From the NCBI GenBank assembly GCA_965248955.1, contig OZ252212.1, positions 1,674,001 through 1,738,000 of the forward strand: 64,000 nt of DNA, read 5' to 3'. Under the pieces are notes generated by a model. It had not been told where the DNA came from. It saw only the letters and a list, made by a program, of their open reading frames with translations, and did not search any database. Made by a program: the position numbers and the translations under genes. The DNA is from DAOUJH01 sp965248955 (lineage in GTDB: Bacteria; Chloroflexota; Dehalococcoidia; Lucifugimonadales; QGNO01). This document shows, in pieces, positions 1 through 7,906 of the stretch; within the stretch, counting starts at the first letter, position 1; the number at the start of each line of letters is the position of its first letter.

Positions 1-1540
1 TGTCTCTGATCTGCCTCAACACCTCTTCAGGCATGGGGTCGTCCAGGCCTACCACCATCATGGCCTTGCCTCTTGGCGCCTTGCGTCCTACCGCCATGAA
101 CGCAATGTTTATGTCATAGTTGCCGGTTAGAGTGCCCAAGGCGCCGATCATGCCCGGCTTGTCCTGGTGCTCAATGAAAAGCATATAGGAGCTGCTTGGC
201 ACCACGTCCAACACGTAATCGTTGACCTGGACTATGTGCGTCTCGTTCTGAATGCGCGTCCCCATCAGCGAGAAGCTGCCCTGGTCCGTGCTGGCTTCGA
301 CGGTGATAGCGGCGTGGTAGGCCCCGGACTCGGTGTCCGCCTCTTCCATAATGCGGAGGCCCCGTTGGGCGGCCAGCACACTGGCGTTGACCAGGTTGAC
401 GCGTTCCTCGGAAACCTTGCCCAGGAAGCCAACCAGTGCCGCGGACCTGAGAGTGGGGGTACTGTACTTGGTCAACTCACCGGCGTACTTGATGGTCAGC
501 GATGAGAACTGACCCCTGGCGAGCTGAGAGACCAGTGTCCCCAGTACTGTGGAGGTCTCCAAGTAGGGAGCTACAACTTCCTGTACCTCCGGCGATAGGA
601 ATGGCATATTGACGGTGGACTTGGCTGGTCTGCCGTTGAGGACGGCAAGTACCTCCTCCGCCACTTCCTTGGCCACTTCCGCCTGGGCCTCCGTGGTGGA
701 GCCGCCCAGATGTGGGGTGGTGATTACCCTGGGATGGCCGACCAGCGGCGACTCTCCCGGAGGCTCTTTGACGAATACGTCCAGGGCCACGCCGGCAATG
801 CTGCCTTTGTCCAGGGCTTCCAGAAGGGCTTCTTCATCTATGATTCCGCCCCGGGCAACGTTGATCAGCCTAACGCCAGGTTTCATGACAGCCATCTGGG
901 CTTCGCCTATGAGGCTTTTCGTCACGTCCGTCATGGGGACGTGGACGGTGATGAAGTCGGAGCCTTTATACAGCTCTTCCAGCGAAGTGAGGCCCAGGCC
1001 CAGGCGCTTGGCGTGCTCCGGCGAGACATACGGATCGTAGCCGAGCAAATGCATGTCGAAGCTGGCGGCGCGGCGGGCTACCTCCGAACCCACCTTGCCC
1101 AGGCCGATGATGCCCAACGTCTTGCCGCGCACCTCTGTTCCAATGAAGAAGCTGCGCCTCCACTCTCCATGCCTCATGCTGGCGTTGGCCTGGGGCACGT
1201 GACGAGCCAGGGCCAGCATCAGCGCTATCGTGTGTTCGGCGGCGGCGATGGTGTTGCCTGTAGGGGCGTTGACCACGGCGATCCCTCTGTGAGTGGAGGC
1301 TTCCAGGTCTATGTTGTCCACTCCAACGCCGGCACGGCCAATGACTTGAAGTTTAGCGCCGGCATCTACAACGTCCGCCGTGACCTTGGTCTCGCTTCTC
1401 ACGATGAGACCGTCGTATTCCGGCAAGATGCGCTTCAATTCCTCTTTATCCAGTCCGGTGCGGACGTCGACCTCGGCCTGCCGGGAAAGGAGTTCTACGC
1501 CTTCCCTGGCGATGGGGTCGGAGACAATGATCCGCAGCAT
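1..1540 (-). CDS. serA: D-3-phosphoglycerate dehydrogenase, 3' end cut by the window edge
   Basis: Oxidises 3-phosphoglycerate to 3-phosphohydroxypyruvate with NAD, the first step of the phosphorylated serine pathway. About 513 codons are visible, reading MLRIIVSDPIAREG at the start. The substrate domain has IVRSETKVTADV, the Rossmann fold has GIIGLGKVGSEVA, and GGSTTEAQAEVAKEV follows. After the catalytic part come the intervening (ASB) domain and the start of a C-terminal ACT domain (FIEHQDKPGMIGALG), so this is the long, about 525-residue type. The ATG overlaps the TAA of the upstream aminotransferase by one base (TAATG), which suggests translational coupling. Only the last dozen or so codons should be missing. 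Confidence 0.95.
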   Translation of the reverse strand, partial: MLRIIVSDPIAREGVELLSRQAEVDVRTGLDKEELKRILPEYDGLIVRSETKVTADVVDAGAKLQVIGRAGVGVDNIDLEASTHRGIAVVNAPTGNTIAAAEHTIALMLALARHVPQANASMRHGEWRRSFFIGTEVRGKTLGIIGLGKVGSEVARRAASFDMHLLGYDPYVSPEHAKRLGLGLTSLEELYKGSDFITVHVPMTDVTKSLIGEAQMAVMKPGVRLINVARGGIIDEEALLEALDKGSIAGVALDVFVKEPPGESPLVGHPRVITTPHLGGSTTEAQAEVAKEVAEEVLAVLNGRPAKSTVNMPFLSPEVQEVVAPYLETSTVLGTLVSQLARGQFSSLTIKYAGELTKYSTPTLRSAALVGFLGKVSEERVNLVNASVLAAQRGLRIMEEADTESGAYHAAITVEASTDQGSFSLMGTRIQNETHIVQVNDYVLDVVPSSSYMLFIEHQDKPGMIGALGTLTGNYDINIAFMAVGRKAPRGKAMMVVGLDDPMPEEVLRQIRD

Positions 1541-2652
1541 TACCTGCTTACCGCCTTTGCCGGATGAAAACCAACCCTGGGAAGGGCGCCGGCCAGCGAG
1601 TCCAGAACGTTCTGAATATCGCTTTCCGAGCAGTATCCCAGGTGGCCGATGCGAAAGATCTTTCCCTCCAGGTCCGCCTGGCCCCCGGCAAGGACAACGT
1701 CATAGTCCGTGCGCATGACGCCAATGAGCTCGGAGGCTTCGACGCTCTCTGGTACGGCTACCGCGGTCACCGTATTGGAGGCCACCGATTCGTCGGCGAA
1801 GAGACTTAGCCCAAGCGACTTCACGCCCTCACGGCACATCCTGCCGATGCCGGCGTGGCGTTCGTGGACGTTGGCGATTCCTTCATCCATCAGCTTGTCC
1901 AGCGCCGCCTCCAGCCCGAACATAACGCCAACCGCCGGAGTCCAGGGCGTTTGGCCTCGCTGCAGGTACCTCTTGGCTGCCGTGAGATCAAAGTAGAAGC
2001 GCGGGGTCTTGGCCTCTTCACATGCGCTCCAGGCCCGCTCGCTGACGCTGATCATAGCCAGGCCGGGAGGGGCCATCCAGCCTTTCTGCGACCCACTGGC
2101 CACTACGTCCATGTTCCACTGATCAACGGGACATGGGATGGAACCTATGCTGCTGATTGCATCCACAAGCAGCAACTTGTCGAACTCGCCCTTGACGATG
2201 CCTGCGATGCTTTCCAGGTCGTTGGTGACGCCGGTGGACGTTTCATTGTGTGTAGCGATCACCGTTTTTATAGAGGGGTCCGCCTGAAGCGCTTTGCGTA
2301 CCTCGTCAGGGTCTATGGCCTTGCCGTATTCGGCGGAGAGGACGGTAACCTCGGATCCGTAAGTCTTGGCAATCTGGACAAATCTGTTGCCGAAGACGCC
2401 TACCGTGACGGCGAGAACTCCATCCCCAGGAGAGACCGTGTTCACCACGGCGGCTTCCATGGCGCCGGTGCCGGAAGCGGTCAGTACGTACAGATCGTTC
2501 CTGGTTGAGAAGAGGTCTTTGAGCTTGCCGGTGATGCTTTCTATTAGCTCTTTGAACTCAGGGCCCCGGTGGTTGATCATGGGCTTGGCGGAGGCCTGGA
2601 GAATGTCGTCCGGAATGGGAGTGGGCCCCGGAATGCGCAGGTTAACGGTCAT
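1540..2652 (-). CDS. Class V PLP-dependent aminotransferase (serine-pyruvate / alanine-glyoxylate / possible phosphoserine aminotransferase)
   Basis: A 370-residue fold-type I aminotransferase of the alanine-glyoxylate/serine-pyruvate group. The start MTVNLRIPGPTPIP is typical. A glycine-rich TASGTGAMEAAV loop lies near residues 58-70, LLVDAISSIGS carries the PLP-contacting Asp near 164, and SGSQKGWMAPPG gives the Schiff-base Lys at about residue 190. An AGGAGGGG ribosome-binding site precedes the ATG. It is coupled to serA by a one-base overlap, and no classical serC is seen nearby. I infer that it may supply the phosphohydroxypyruvate transamination step. The family also includes glyoxylate-detoxifying enzymes, so the substrate is uncertain. 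Confidence 0.88.
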   Translation of the reverse strand: MTVNLRIPGPTPIPDDILQASAKPMINHRGPEFKELIESITGKLKDLFSTRNDLYVLTASGTGAMEAAVVNTVSPGDGVLAVTVGVFGNRFVQIAKTYGSEVTVLSAEYGKAIDPDEVRKALQADPSIKTVIATHNETSTGVTNDLESIAGIVKGEFDKLLLVDAISSIGSIPCPVDQWNMDVVASGSQKGWMAPPGLAMISVSERAWSACEEAKTPRFYFDLTAAKRYLQRGQTPWTPAVGVMFGLEAALDKLMDEGIANVHERHAGIGRMCREGVKSLGLSLFADESVASNTVTAVAVPESVEASELIGVMRTDYDVVLAGGQADLEGKIFRIGHLGYCSESDIQNVLDSLAGALPRVGFHPAKAVSR

Positions 2653-2785
2653 CGATCCCCTCCTGAAGCGTCTATTGTGAATGGTATCACTTTGAGACCC
2701 GGGGCGCAGGCGGGAACGTTACGGATTAAAGCAGGATTTGGGGAACTTTTTTCTTGCTTCCGCTGCGGCCAAAACCGGCTGAAAG

Positions 2786-3994
2786 TTATCTCAATACCCT
2801 GGCAAAGCGACGTTTGCCGACACGGATAACGTCTCCCGTCTTTAGGGGGAGGTAAACAGTGTCGCCGGGGACGGCAACCTCGTTGACCCGAACGGCGCCT
2901 TGCTTGATGAGGCGGACCGCGTCGCTGGCGCTTTTCGCAAGGTTGGCCTGCTTGAGAACCGTAGACAGGCGAGGCGTTGCGTCCGGCGTCAGATTGCGCA
3001 GGTCGACCTCCTCGATCTCGTCCGGCATCTCACCGTGCTGGACAGTGCGCTCGAAAGCAGCCGCGGCATCGCCTGCGGCCTCCACGCCGTGAAACTGCCT
3101 CACAATTTCAAGCGCCAACCGTTTCTTCAACTCCATTGGATTGACGGAGTTGCCGGCAAGGGCGTTGCGCATCTCTTCTAGTTCCTCATTAGGCAGGTCG
3201 GTGAGCAGTTCGAAATAGGGCATGACCATATTGTCGTTGATGGACATCACCTTGCCGAACATCTCCCCGGGCTTCTCGGTTACACCTATGTAGTTGCCCA
3301 GGCTCTTGCTCATCTTCTGCACGCCGTCCGTGCCGACGAGAATCGGCACGGTCAGTATCTGCTGCGGGCGCTGGCCTTCCGTTTCCTGGAGCTCACGGCC
3401 CACCAGGAGGTTGAACTTCTGGTCAGTGCCGCCGAACTCTACGTCGGCGTGGATGGCTACGGAATCGTATGCTTGGAGCAGAGGATAGAGTAGCTCGGTG
3501 ATGGCTATGGGCCGCTGCTCGCGGAACCGCTTGCTGAAATCCTCGCGGGCCAAGAACTGGGCAACGGTGAACTTGCTAGTGAGCCGTATCACCTTCTCCA
3601 GGTCAAACTTGCCGAACCATTCGCTCTGGTAGACCGCCTCCGTCTTGCTTCTATCGACGATTTTGAAGAACTGCTCCATGTAGGTTTCAGCGTTGGTTTC
3701 AACCTCCTGCTGGGAGAGCATTCTTCTAGTGGCCGACTGCCCGCTTGGATCGCCGATGCGAGCAGTCCAGTCGCCCACGATGAGCACCACTTTGTGGCCC
3801 AGGTCCTGGAACTGGCGGAGCTTGCGCAACCCCACCGTATGGCCAAGATGTATGTCCGGGCTGCTGGGATCAAAGCCCATCTTGAGGCGGAGCGGATCGC
3901 CCCTTCCCAGGAGACCCTTCAGATCATTCTCGACGATGATCTCGGCAACGCCGCGGTGGAGGATGCTATGCAGGGTCTTAGAGTCTGGCTTCAT
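2786..3994 (-). CDS. tyrS: Tyrosyl-tRNA synthetase
   Basis: Charges tRNA-Tyr with tyrosine. The protein has 402 residues, as usual for class Ic synthetases. The HIGH motif appears as HLGH at residues 49-52 in a DPSSPDIHLGHTVGLRKL context, which looks more like the TyrZ subgroup than E. coli TyrS. The KMSKS loop is intact as VQKMSKSLGNYIG near residue 230. The C-terminal S4-type RNA-binding domain (RLSTVLKQANLAKSASDAVR to the end) is complete. The start overlaps the end of ribF by 17 bases. A 133-base gap separates it from the downstream aminotransferase, and I see no clear terminator there. Confidence 0.97.
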   Translation of the reverse strand: MKPDSKTLHSILHRGVAEIIVENDLKGLLGRGDPLRLKMGFDPSSPDIHLGHTVGLRKLRQFQDLGHKVVLIVGDWTARIGDPSGQSATRRMLSQQEVETNAETYMEQFFKIVDRSKTEAVYQSEWFGKFDLEKVIRLTSKFTVAQFLAREDFSKRFREQRPIAITELLYPLLQAYDSVAIHADVEFGGTDQKFNLLVGRELQETEGQRPQQILTVPILVGTDGVQKMSKSLGNYIGVTEKPGEMFGKVMSINDNMVMPYFELLTDLPNEELEEMRNALAGNSVNPMELKKRLALEIVRQFHGVEAAGDAAAAFERTVQHGEMPDEIEEVDLRNLTPDATPRLSTVLKQANLAKSASDAVRLIKQGAVRVNEVAVPGDTVYLPLKTGDVIRVGKRRFARVLR

Positions 3995-4949
3995 AGAAGG
4001 CCCCGGCGAGCACCTGCCTGGTATGCTCTACGTCTCTTTCTATTTGAAATCGCAGTTCCTGCGTGCTGGAGAAGTAGGCCTCGTCTCTCAAGCGCTGCAC
4101 AAACTCCAGGTAGGCAGTTTTTCCGTACAAGTCTCCATTGAAGTCTAGCAGAAACGCCTCCACGGTACGATTGGAACCCCCGAACGTGGGGCGCACTCCT
4201 ATGCTGGCGGCGGCCTGAAACCAGTTTCCCTCTACAAAAGCCATGGCGGCGTATATACCGTCGCTGGGCAGGGCTTTCTGGGGCGGGACGGCTATGTTGG
4301 CAGTGGGGAAGCCCAGCGTGCTGCCGCCGCGACCGTCTCCGTGGACCACCTTGCCGGAGACGGCATAGTTTCGGCCCAGTAAACGGGATGCCGCGCCAGC
4401 GTCTCCCCTGGACAACGCGCCACGTATCAATGAGCTGCTTATGGGGACGCCGTCGCTCTCCTCTAGCTGTGCCACCTTGAGGGTGAATCCGCTCATCTGG
4501 CCCAACGCGGCGAGAAATTCCGGAGTGCCCTCTCTATTGTGCCCCATGGCGAAATCTGGGCCTACCACAAGGCCGCGCATACCTAGGTGCTGCTGAAGCA
4601 GTTTGACGAAGTCAGCGGCTCTTACCCGGGAAGCCTCTACGGTGAACCGTACAGGCACCACCAGCTCCATGCCTGCCTGGTGAAGCAGATCAATGCGCTC
4701 CTCCGGCGTGGCCAGCCAGGCCATGGAAAAGGCCGGCGTTAACACCTCTCTCGGGTGATTGAGGAACGTAACCACACCGGGTACACAGCCATTTCCAGCC
4801 GCCTCAGCCGCCAAATAGCTCAGAAGGTGCCTGTGTCCAAGGTGCACGCCGTCGAAAACGCCTACGGTGAGATAGGTGTTGCCGGAAGGCCTGTACTTGG
4901 CGAAATCTCCGGAGAAAGGGTCCATGTCAGCTATATGACGCTCGCTCAT
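3978..4949 (-). CDS. ribF: Bifunctional riboflavin kinase / FAD synthetase
   Basis: Phosphorylates riboflavin to FMN and adenylylates FMN to FAD. In 323 residues it has the normal two-domain layout. The N-terminal nucleotidyltransferase has GVFDGVHLGHRHLL near residues 31-44 and LVVGPDFAMGHNREGT. The C-terminal flavokinase domain has GDGRGGSTLGFPTANI, and its tail NFNGDLYG-like segment is present. It lies between aroH (43 bases upstream) and tyrS, with which it overlaps by 17 bases, so it belongs to the minus-strand operon. A second ATG eight codons in is a possible alternative start. Confidence 0.96.
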   Translation of the reverse strand: MSERHIADMDPFSGDFAKYRPSGNTYLTVGVFDGVHLGHRHLLSYLAAEAAGNGCVPGVVTFLNHPREVLTPAFSMAWLATPEERIDLLHQAGMELVVPVRFTVEASRVRAADFVKLLQQHLGMRGLVVGPDFAMGHNREGTPEFLAALGQMSGFTLKVAQLEESDGVPISSSLIRGALSRGDAGAASRLLGRNYAVSGKVVHGDGRGGSTLGFPTANIAVPPQKALPSDGIYAAMAFVEGNWFQAAASIGVRPTFGGSNRTVEAFLLDFNGDLYGKTAYLEFVQRLRDEAYFSSTQELRFQIERDVEHTRQVLAGAFYEARL

Positions 4950-4992
4950 AGAGTATGGGAGGCTTGGCAGGGAGGACGCCCGTACAGGTCAC

Positions 4993-5367
4993 CTAGGCAT
5001 CCTCCGTACCTCGCGCTCGCAAGTTAGCGGCGCCTCGCAGGTATACATTGACCAGCTCACCCGGTTTCATGTCTGTGTTTACCAGGAGAAGGACACGAAT
5101 GCAACCGGGCACGTCGTCCGGCACCGCCATTTCGTGAGTGTTGAAGAGAGCTACGTGCTGCCATCCCAGCCTTGTCCTTGCTGCTACTGCGGGAAACTCT
5201 GCGTTCAGGTCGTGCGTGGTGGAGAATATGGCCGCGGCAATGGAGTCCTTGTCCAGGCCGTTGCCTGCTATGAGCCGCTCCAGCAGCTCCTGGGTGGCTT
5301 CCAGAATGGCCTGCTTGGTGTTGGCGTCCGCCGTTGTCGCGCCGCGAATGCCTCTGCACATGGTCAT
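4993..5367 (-). CDS. aroH: Chorismate mutase, AroH class (monofunctional)
   Basis: Converts chorismate to prephenate for phenylalanine and tyrosine synthesis. It has 124 residues, the usual size of the trimeric Bacillus-type AroH fold. The N-terminal RGIRGATTADANT is characteristic and contributes an active-site Arg, and FSTTHDLNAEFPAVAAR follows. The C-terminal part (CIRVLLLVNTD) contains the Arg of the catalytic pocket. The start codon overlaps the trpA stop as ATGA, so the two are probably translationally coupled. The pairing of trpA and aroH places it in an aromatic amino acid context. Confidence 0.95.
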   Translation of the reverse strand: MTMCRGIRGATTADANTKQAILEATQELLERLIAGNGLDKDSIAAAIFSTTHDLNAEFPAVAARTRLGWQHVALFNTHEMAVPDDVPGCIRVLLLVNTDMKPGELVNVYLRGAANLRARGTEDA

Positions 5368-6185
5368 GACGCACCTCCGGGTAGAGGCTGTTGAGATTGG
5401 CGCAGTCCAGAGATGAACTCTGCGGCGCGCCTCACTGCTTCCCCGGGCGGCGCGGCGTCTATGACGTTGACCAGCGCGCTACCCACTACGGCGGCATCGG
5501 CGAAACGCCCCACCGCCCGTACGTGCTCTGCTTGGGAGAGTCCAAATCCTACGGCTATTGGCAAATCGGTATGGCTGCGTACTCTCCTCACAAGTCCCTC
5601 CGCTCCTTCCGATACACGGTCGCGGCTGCCCGTGACGCCGGTGAGGCTGACGCAGTAGATGAATCCACCGGCAAGGCTGCAGGCAGAGGCTATGCTACGG
5701 TCTGTGCTGGTGGGCGCCAGAAGCGGTATGAGGTCTATGCCATGGGAACGGCATTCGTCCCCCAGCGGCCCCGCTTCTTCAGGCGGCAGGTCCGGCACTA
5801 TTACACCATTCAAACCGGACCTCTGAGCCTCCGCTGCAAACCTCTTCAGTCCAAAGGCCAGGAACTGGTTGTAGTAGCCCATGAATACCAGGGGAACTTC
5901 CGTACCCTCGCTGCGCAGCCGGGAGCAGACCTCAAGGCACGTCTTCATGGTTACGCCTTGCTCCAGGGCGTGGAAGCTGGCTTTCTGTACGGTGGCGCCA
6001 TCGGCCAAGGGGTCGCTGAAGGGGACGCCCAGCTCTATTATGTTGGCGCCGGCTTGGGCCAGGGCAGGCGCCAGCTCCAGTGTGGTGTCCACGTCGGGGA
6101 ATCCAACGGTAATGAACGGGATGATGCCGGTATTGCCTGAGCCGGCCAGCCCTTGAAAGGTATCTCTGATGCTTCTTGATCTCAT
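5364..6185 (-). CDS. trpA: Tryptophan synthase alpha subunit
   Basis: Cleaves indole-3-glycerol phosphate to indole and glyceraldehyde-3-phosphate, handing indole to TrpB. The 273-residue TIM barrel starts MRSRSIRDTFQGL. The catalytic Glu and Asp are at about residues 51 and 62 in ELGVPFSDPLADG, and the phosphate-binding region GFGLSQAEHVRAVGRF is present. The ATG at 6185 fits the family N-terminus; the longer open frame upstream only mirrors the neighbouring protease gene. It lies eight bases after that protease gene and overlaps aroH by four bases. No trpB or other trp gene is in the window. Confidence 0.96.
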   Translation of the reverse strand: MRSRSIRDTFQGLAGSGNTGIIPFITVGFPDVDTTLELAPALAQAGANIIELGVPFSDPLADGATVQKASFHALEQGVTMKTCLEVCSRLRSEGTEVPLVFMGYYNQFLAFGLKRFAAEAQRSGLNGVIVPDLPPEEAGPLGDECRSHGIDLIPLLAPTSTDRSIASACSLAGGFIYCVSLTGVTGSRDRVSEGAEGLVRRVRSHTDLPIAVGFGLSQAEHVRAVGRFADAAVVGSALVNVIDAAPPGEAVRRAAEFISGLRQSQQPLPGGAS

Positions 6186-6193
6186 TGCTGACT

Positions 6194-6895
6194 TCAAACC
6201 GGGGCGGTTACGGCGAATGCCAGCGCATTTTGTGCCCCGTGCGCGATAGTGGTATTCCAAAGAGAACCGGTGCGATGGTACAGCCAGGCAAACAGCATCC
6301 CGGACATGAAAGCGGGAACTATTGAGCCAGGCGCGACGTGGCTTATAGCGAACAGGCCGGAGGAGATGATGGCTCCGGCGAGAAGTCCCCACCTGTTGGC
6401 GAAGGCGGGGAGCAGGAATCCCCGGAAGAAGACCTCTTCCGCAAAAGGCGCCAGCAGCACGACGACGAAGAAGCCCGCCAGTCGTTGCAAAACCGTTTCG
6501 GTAAGCTCGGCGGGAAGAGGCTCCGGGGCGAGGACATCCTGGCCGAAGAACGACACGATAAGACCGTATACGGCGGTCAACGCCAGGCTGGCAAAGAACA
6601 CCAGCAACGCCAGTAGTGCGCCGTTGTTCAACGAGGGTATGAGCCCCACGGCGCTCCAGGAACTGCCGTATCTCCGCAGGCCGAACATCCAGACTCCCAA
6701 AATCAACAGCAGTTCCAGCACCACCGAGAGCAGGATGACCACCGGCGCCGACAAAGATCCGGCGACCAGTGCAACCAGGCCTCCGATAAGTAGAGTTCCA
6801 AATACAACTAACAGTATGGCCCCGGCGACGTCCCTGAGATTCCAAGGGACAGCGCTGTATTCGGAAGTTGTTGGGTCTGTGTAAGGACTGTACAT
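6194..6895 (-). CDS. CPBP-family (CAAX-like) intramembrane metalloprotease
   Basis: A polytopic membrane protein of about 233 residues with several hydrophobic helices. The family motif EEVFFRGFLLPAF (EExxxR) lies near residue 155 and is followed by a later FAISHVAPG segment with the expected His. These residues bind the metal in Rce1/CPBP enzymes. I chose the internal ATG at 6895 (MYSPYTDPTTSEYS) because the 24 upstream in-frame codons look non-coding; the longer start would be 6967. Bacterial members act in bacteriocin immunity or protein processing. The target here is unknown. It is the first gene of the minus-strand trpA-aroH-ribF-tyrS run. Confidence 0.85.
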   Translation of the reverse strand: MYSPYTDPTTSEYSAVPWNLRDVAGAILLVVFGTLLIGGLVALVAGSLSAPVVILLSVVLELLLILGVWMFGLRRYGSSWSAVGLIPSLNNGALLALLVFFASLALTAVYGLIVSFFGQDVLAPEPLPAELTETVLQRLAGFFVVVLLAPFAEEVFFRGFLLPAFANRWGLLAGAIISSGLFAISHVAPGSIVPAFMSGMLFAWLYHRTGSLWNTTIAHGAQNALAFAVTAPV

Positions 6896-7223
6896 ACCGG
6901 TATTGTAACGCAGGCTTGAATAGTAGCACGGCGGATATGTAGCGGCAACACAAACCCCGGAGCGCATACTGATGAGCGCCTCTCCTCTACATTCTGAGCC
7001 GAGCGGTCAACACCTTTGCTAACCTCCAACCCATGCTTGGCGAAGGGTTTCATCTCCCTAGGTGGCCTCGCAAGGGCATGGTGATTCCACGGCTGTGAAT
7101 TGACCCGCAATAGCACTTGGACGTACACTAATCAAGGCAAGTTGTTTCCTGGACTCCGTTGCATCCTTCTTTTGCAACCGGAATCTAAAATACTAGAAGT
7201 ACCGTAAAGGGAGGTCCCTTCGT
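6896..7223. other. Divergent intergenic region between the protease gene and trxA
   Basis: No gene is supported in these 328 bases. They must hold the promoters of both divergent transcripts, but I see no convincing -35/-10 pair. An inverted repeat GTTGCA (7158-7163) / TGCAAC (7173-7178) lies about 45-65 bases upstream of the trxA start and could be an operator. A GGGAGG ribosome-binding site at about 7209-7214 serves trxA. Confidence 0.4.
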
Positions 7224-7550
7224 ATGTCCCAAGCAGTACCAGTGACTGAGCAGACGTTTGAAGAGCAGGTGGAAAAGTCGGCCATTCCGGTTTTGGTGGA
7301 CTTCTGGGCCGATTGGTGTATGCCCTGCAAAATAATTGCGCCTATAGTAGACGAGTTAGCGGAGGAGTACGACGGCCGGGTAGCCTTTACCAAGATCGAC
7401 GTTGACTCTGAACCCAACATCGCAATGAAGTTCGGCATCCGGAGCATACCGACGCTGCTGGTATTCAAGGACGGCAGCCCAGTGGAACAGGTGGTGGGCG
7501 CCGTGCCCAAGGCCGTTCTGAAGAAGAAGCTGGAAAGCGCCCTGGTCTAA
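7224..7550 (+). CDS. trxA: Thioredoxin with a CMPC active site
   Basis: A small cytoplasmic dithiol-disulfide oxidoreductase of 108 residues. The active site reads WCMPCK at residues 31-36, inside VDFWADWCMPCKIIAP, so a Met replaces the usual Gly of WCGPCK. The cis-proline segment GIRSIPTLLVFKDG is intact and the length is standard. A GGGAGG ribosome-binding site precedes the ATG. The gene stands alone on the plus strand and ends at a clear intrinsic terminator. The Met in the CxxC loop may tune redox potential or partner choice, which is inference. Confidence 0.95.
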   Translation: MSQAVPVTEQTFEEQVEKSAIPVLVDFWADWCMPCKIIAPIVDELAEEYDGRVAFTKIDVDSEPNIAMKFGIRSIPTLLVFKDGSPVEQVVGAVPKAVLKKKLESALV

Positions 7551-7564
7551 CTCCCGGCTGCCTC

Positions 7565-7573
7565 TGGTATAAT
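7565..7573 (+). promoter_or_regulatory. Possible extended -10 element for selC
   Basis: TGGTATAAT matches the extended -10 consensus TGnTATAAT exactly. No good -35 lies 17 bases upstream. A transcript from here would begin near 7580, inside the left arm of the trxA terminator, and so could pass through to the tRNA gene. The functional role is inferred. Confidence 0.4.
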
Positions 7574-7574
7574 T

Positions 7575-7609
7575 CAGAGCCCTCACCGTTTGGTGTAGGG
7601 CTCTGTTTT
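7575..7609 (+). terminator. Intrinsic terminator of trxA
   Basis: CAGAGCCCT is followed by CACC/GGTG pairing and then AGGGCTCTG and a T-rich tract (TTTTCC). This gives a stem of about 13 pairs with a short loop, 25 bases after the trxA stop. Confidence 0.8.
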
Positions 7610-7616
7610 CCTTGTT

Positions 7617-7714
7617 GGGAGCGGATGGGGCCCGGTGGCTCTCGCGGACTTCAAATCCGTTGCCCCGGCGCTAGCGCGCCGGGGGGTGGGTTCGACTCCC
7701 TCGCGCTCCCGCCA
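7617..7714 (+). tRNA. selC: Selenocysteine tRNA (tRNA-Sec, anticodon UCA)
   Basis: Has the architecture peculiar to tRNA-Sec. The anticodon TCA at 7651-7653 sits in a CTTCAAA loop. The D stem has six pairs closed by a four-base CGGT loop (7627-7642). The variable arm is very long, with nine perfect pairs (CCCCGGCGC, loop TAGC, GCGCCGGGG; 7663-7684). The T loop is TTCGACT. The acceptor pairs GGGAGCG with CGCTCCC, followed by discriminator G and an encoded CCA at 7712-7714. The eight-plus-five acceptor/T helix has two non-canonical pairs (G7624-G7703 and T7687-T7701). It is the partner of SelB, encoded at 54.2-56.1 kb. Confidence 0.95.
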
Positions 7715-7720
7715 CTCACT

Positions 7721-7853
7721 CTGTCATTCTGAGGCCCAAACGGGCCGAAGAATCTCTCCCCCTGTCATTTAAAGGGGGCGCACGCCCCATCGTCATTGCG
7801 AAGTAACGAAGCAATCCGGGCGGCGGTGTGGCGCCTATTCACGAGCGCCTCCC
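7721..7853. repeat. Dispersed intergenic repeat, composite copy
   Basis: Two units follow selC. The first is GTCATTCTGAGGCCC...GGGCCGAAGAATCTC, an inverted pair. The second is GTCATTGCGAAGTAACGAAGC followed by a GGCGGYGTGGCGC/ACGAGCGC segment. The second unit aligns with another copy at 47311-47370. No gene is visible here. Confidence 0.7.
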
Positions 7854-7906
7854 GTGAAAGGGTGCGTCTTCAGCCAGACGCCAAACGGCAATGAACTAGC
7901 AGGTCC

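Noticed and set aside
5364..6953. A 529-codon frame ending in trpA
   Set aside because: The family N-terminus begins at 6185. The extension is an antisense or alternate-frame reading of the membrane protease gene.
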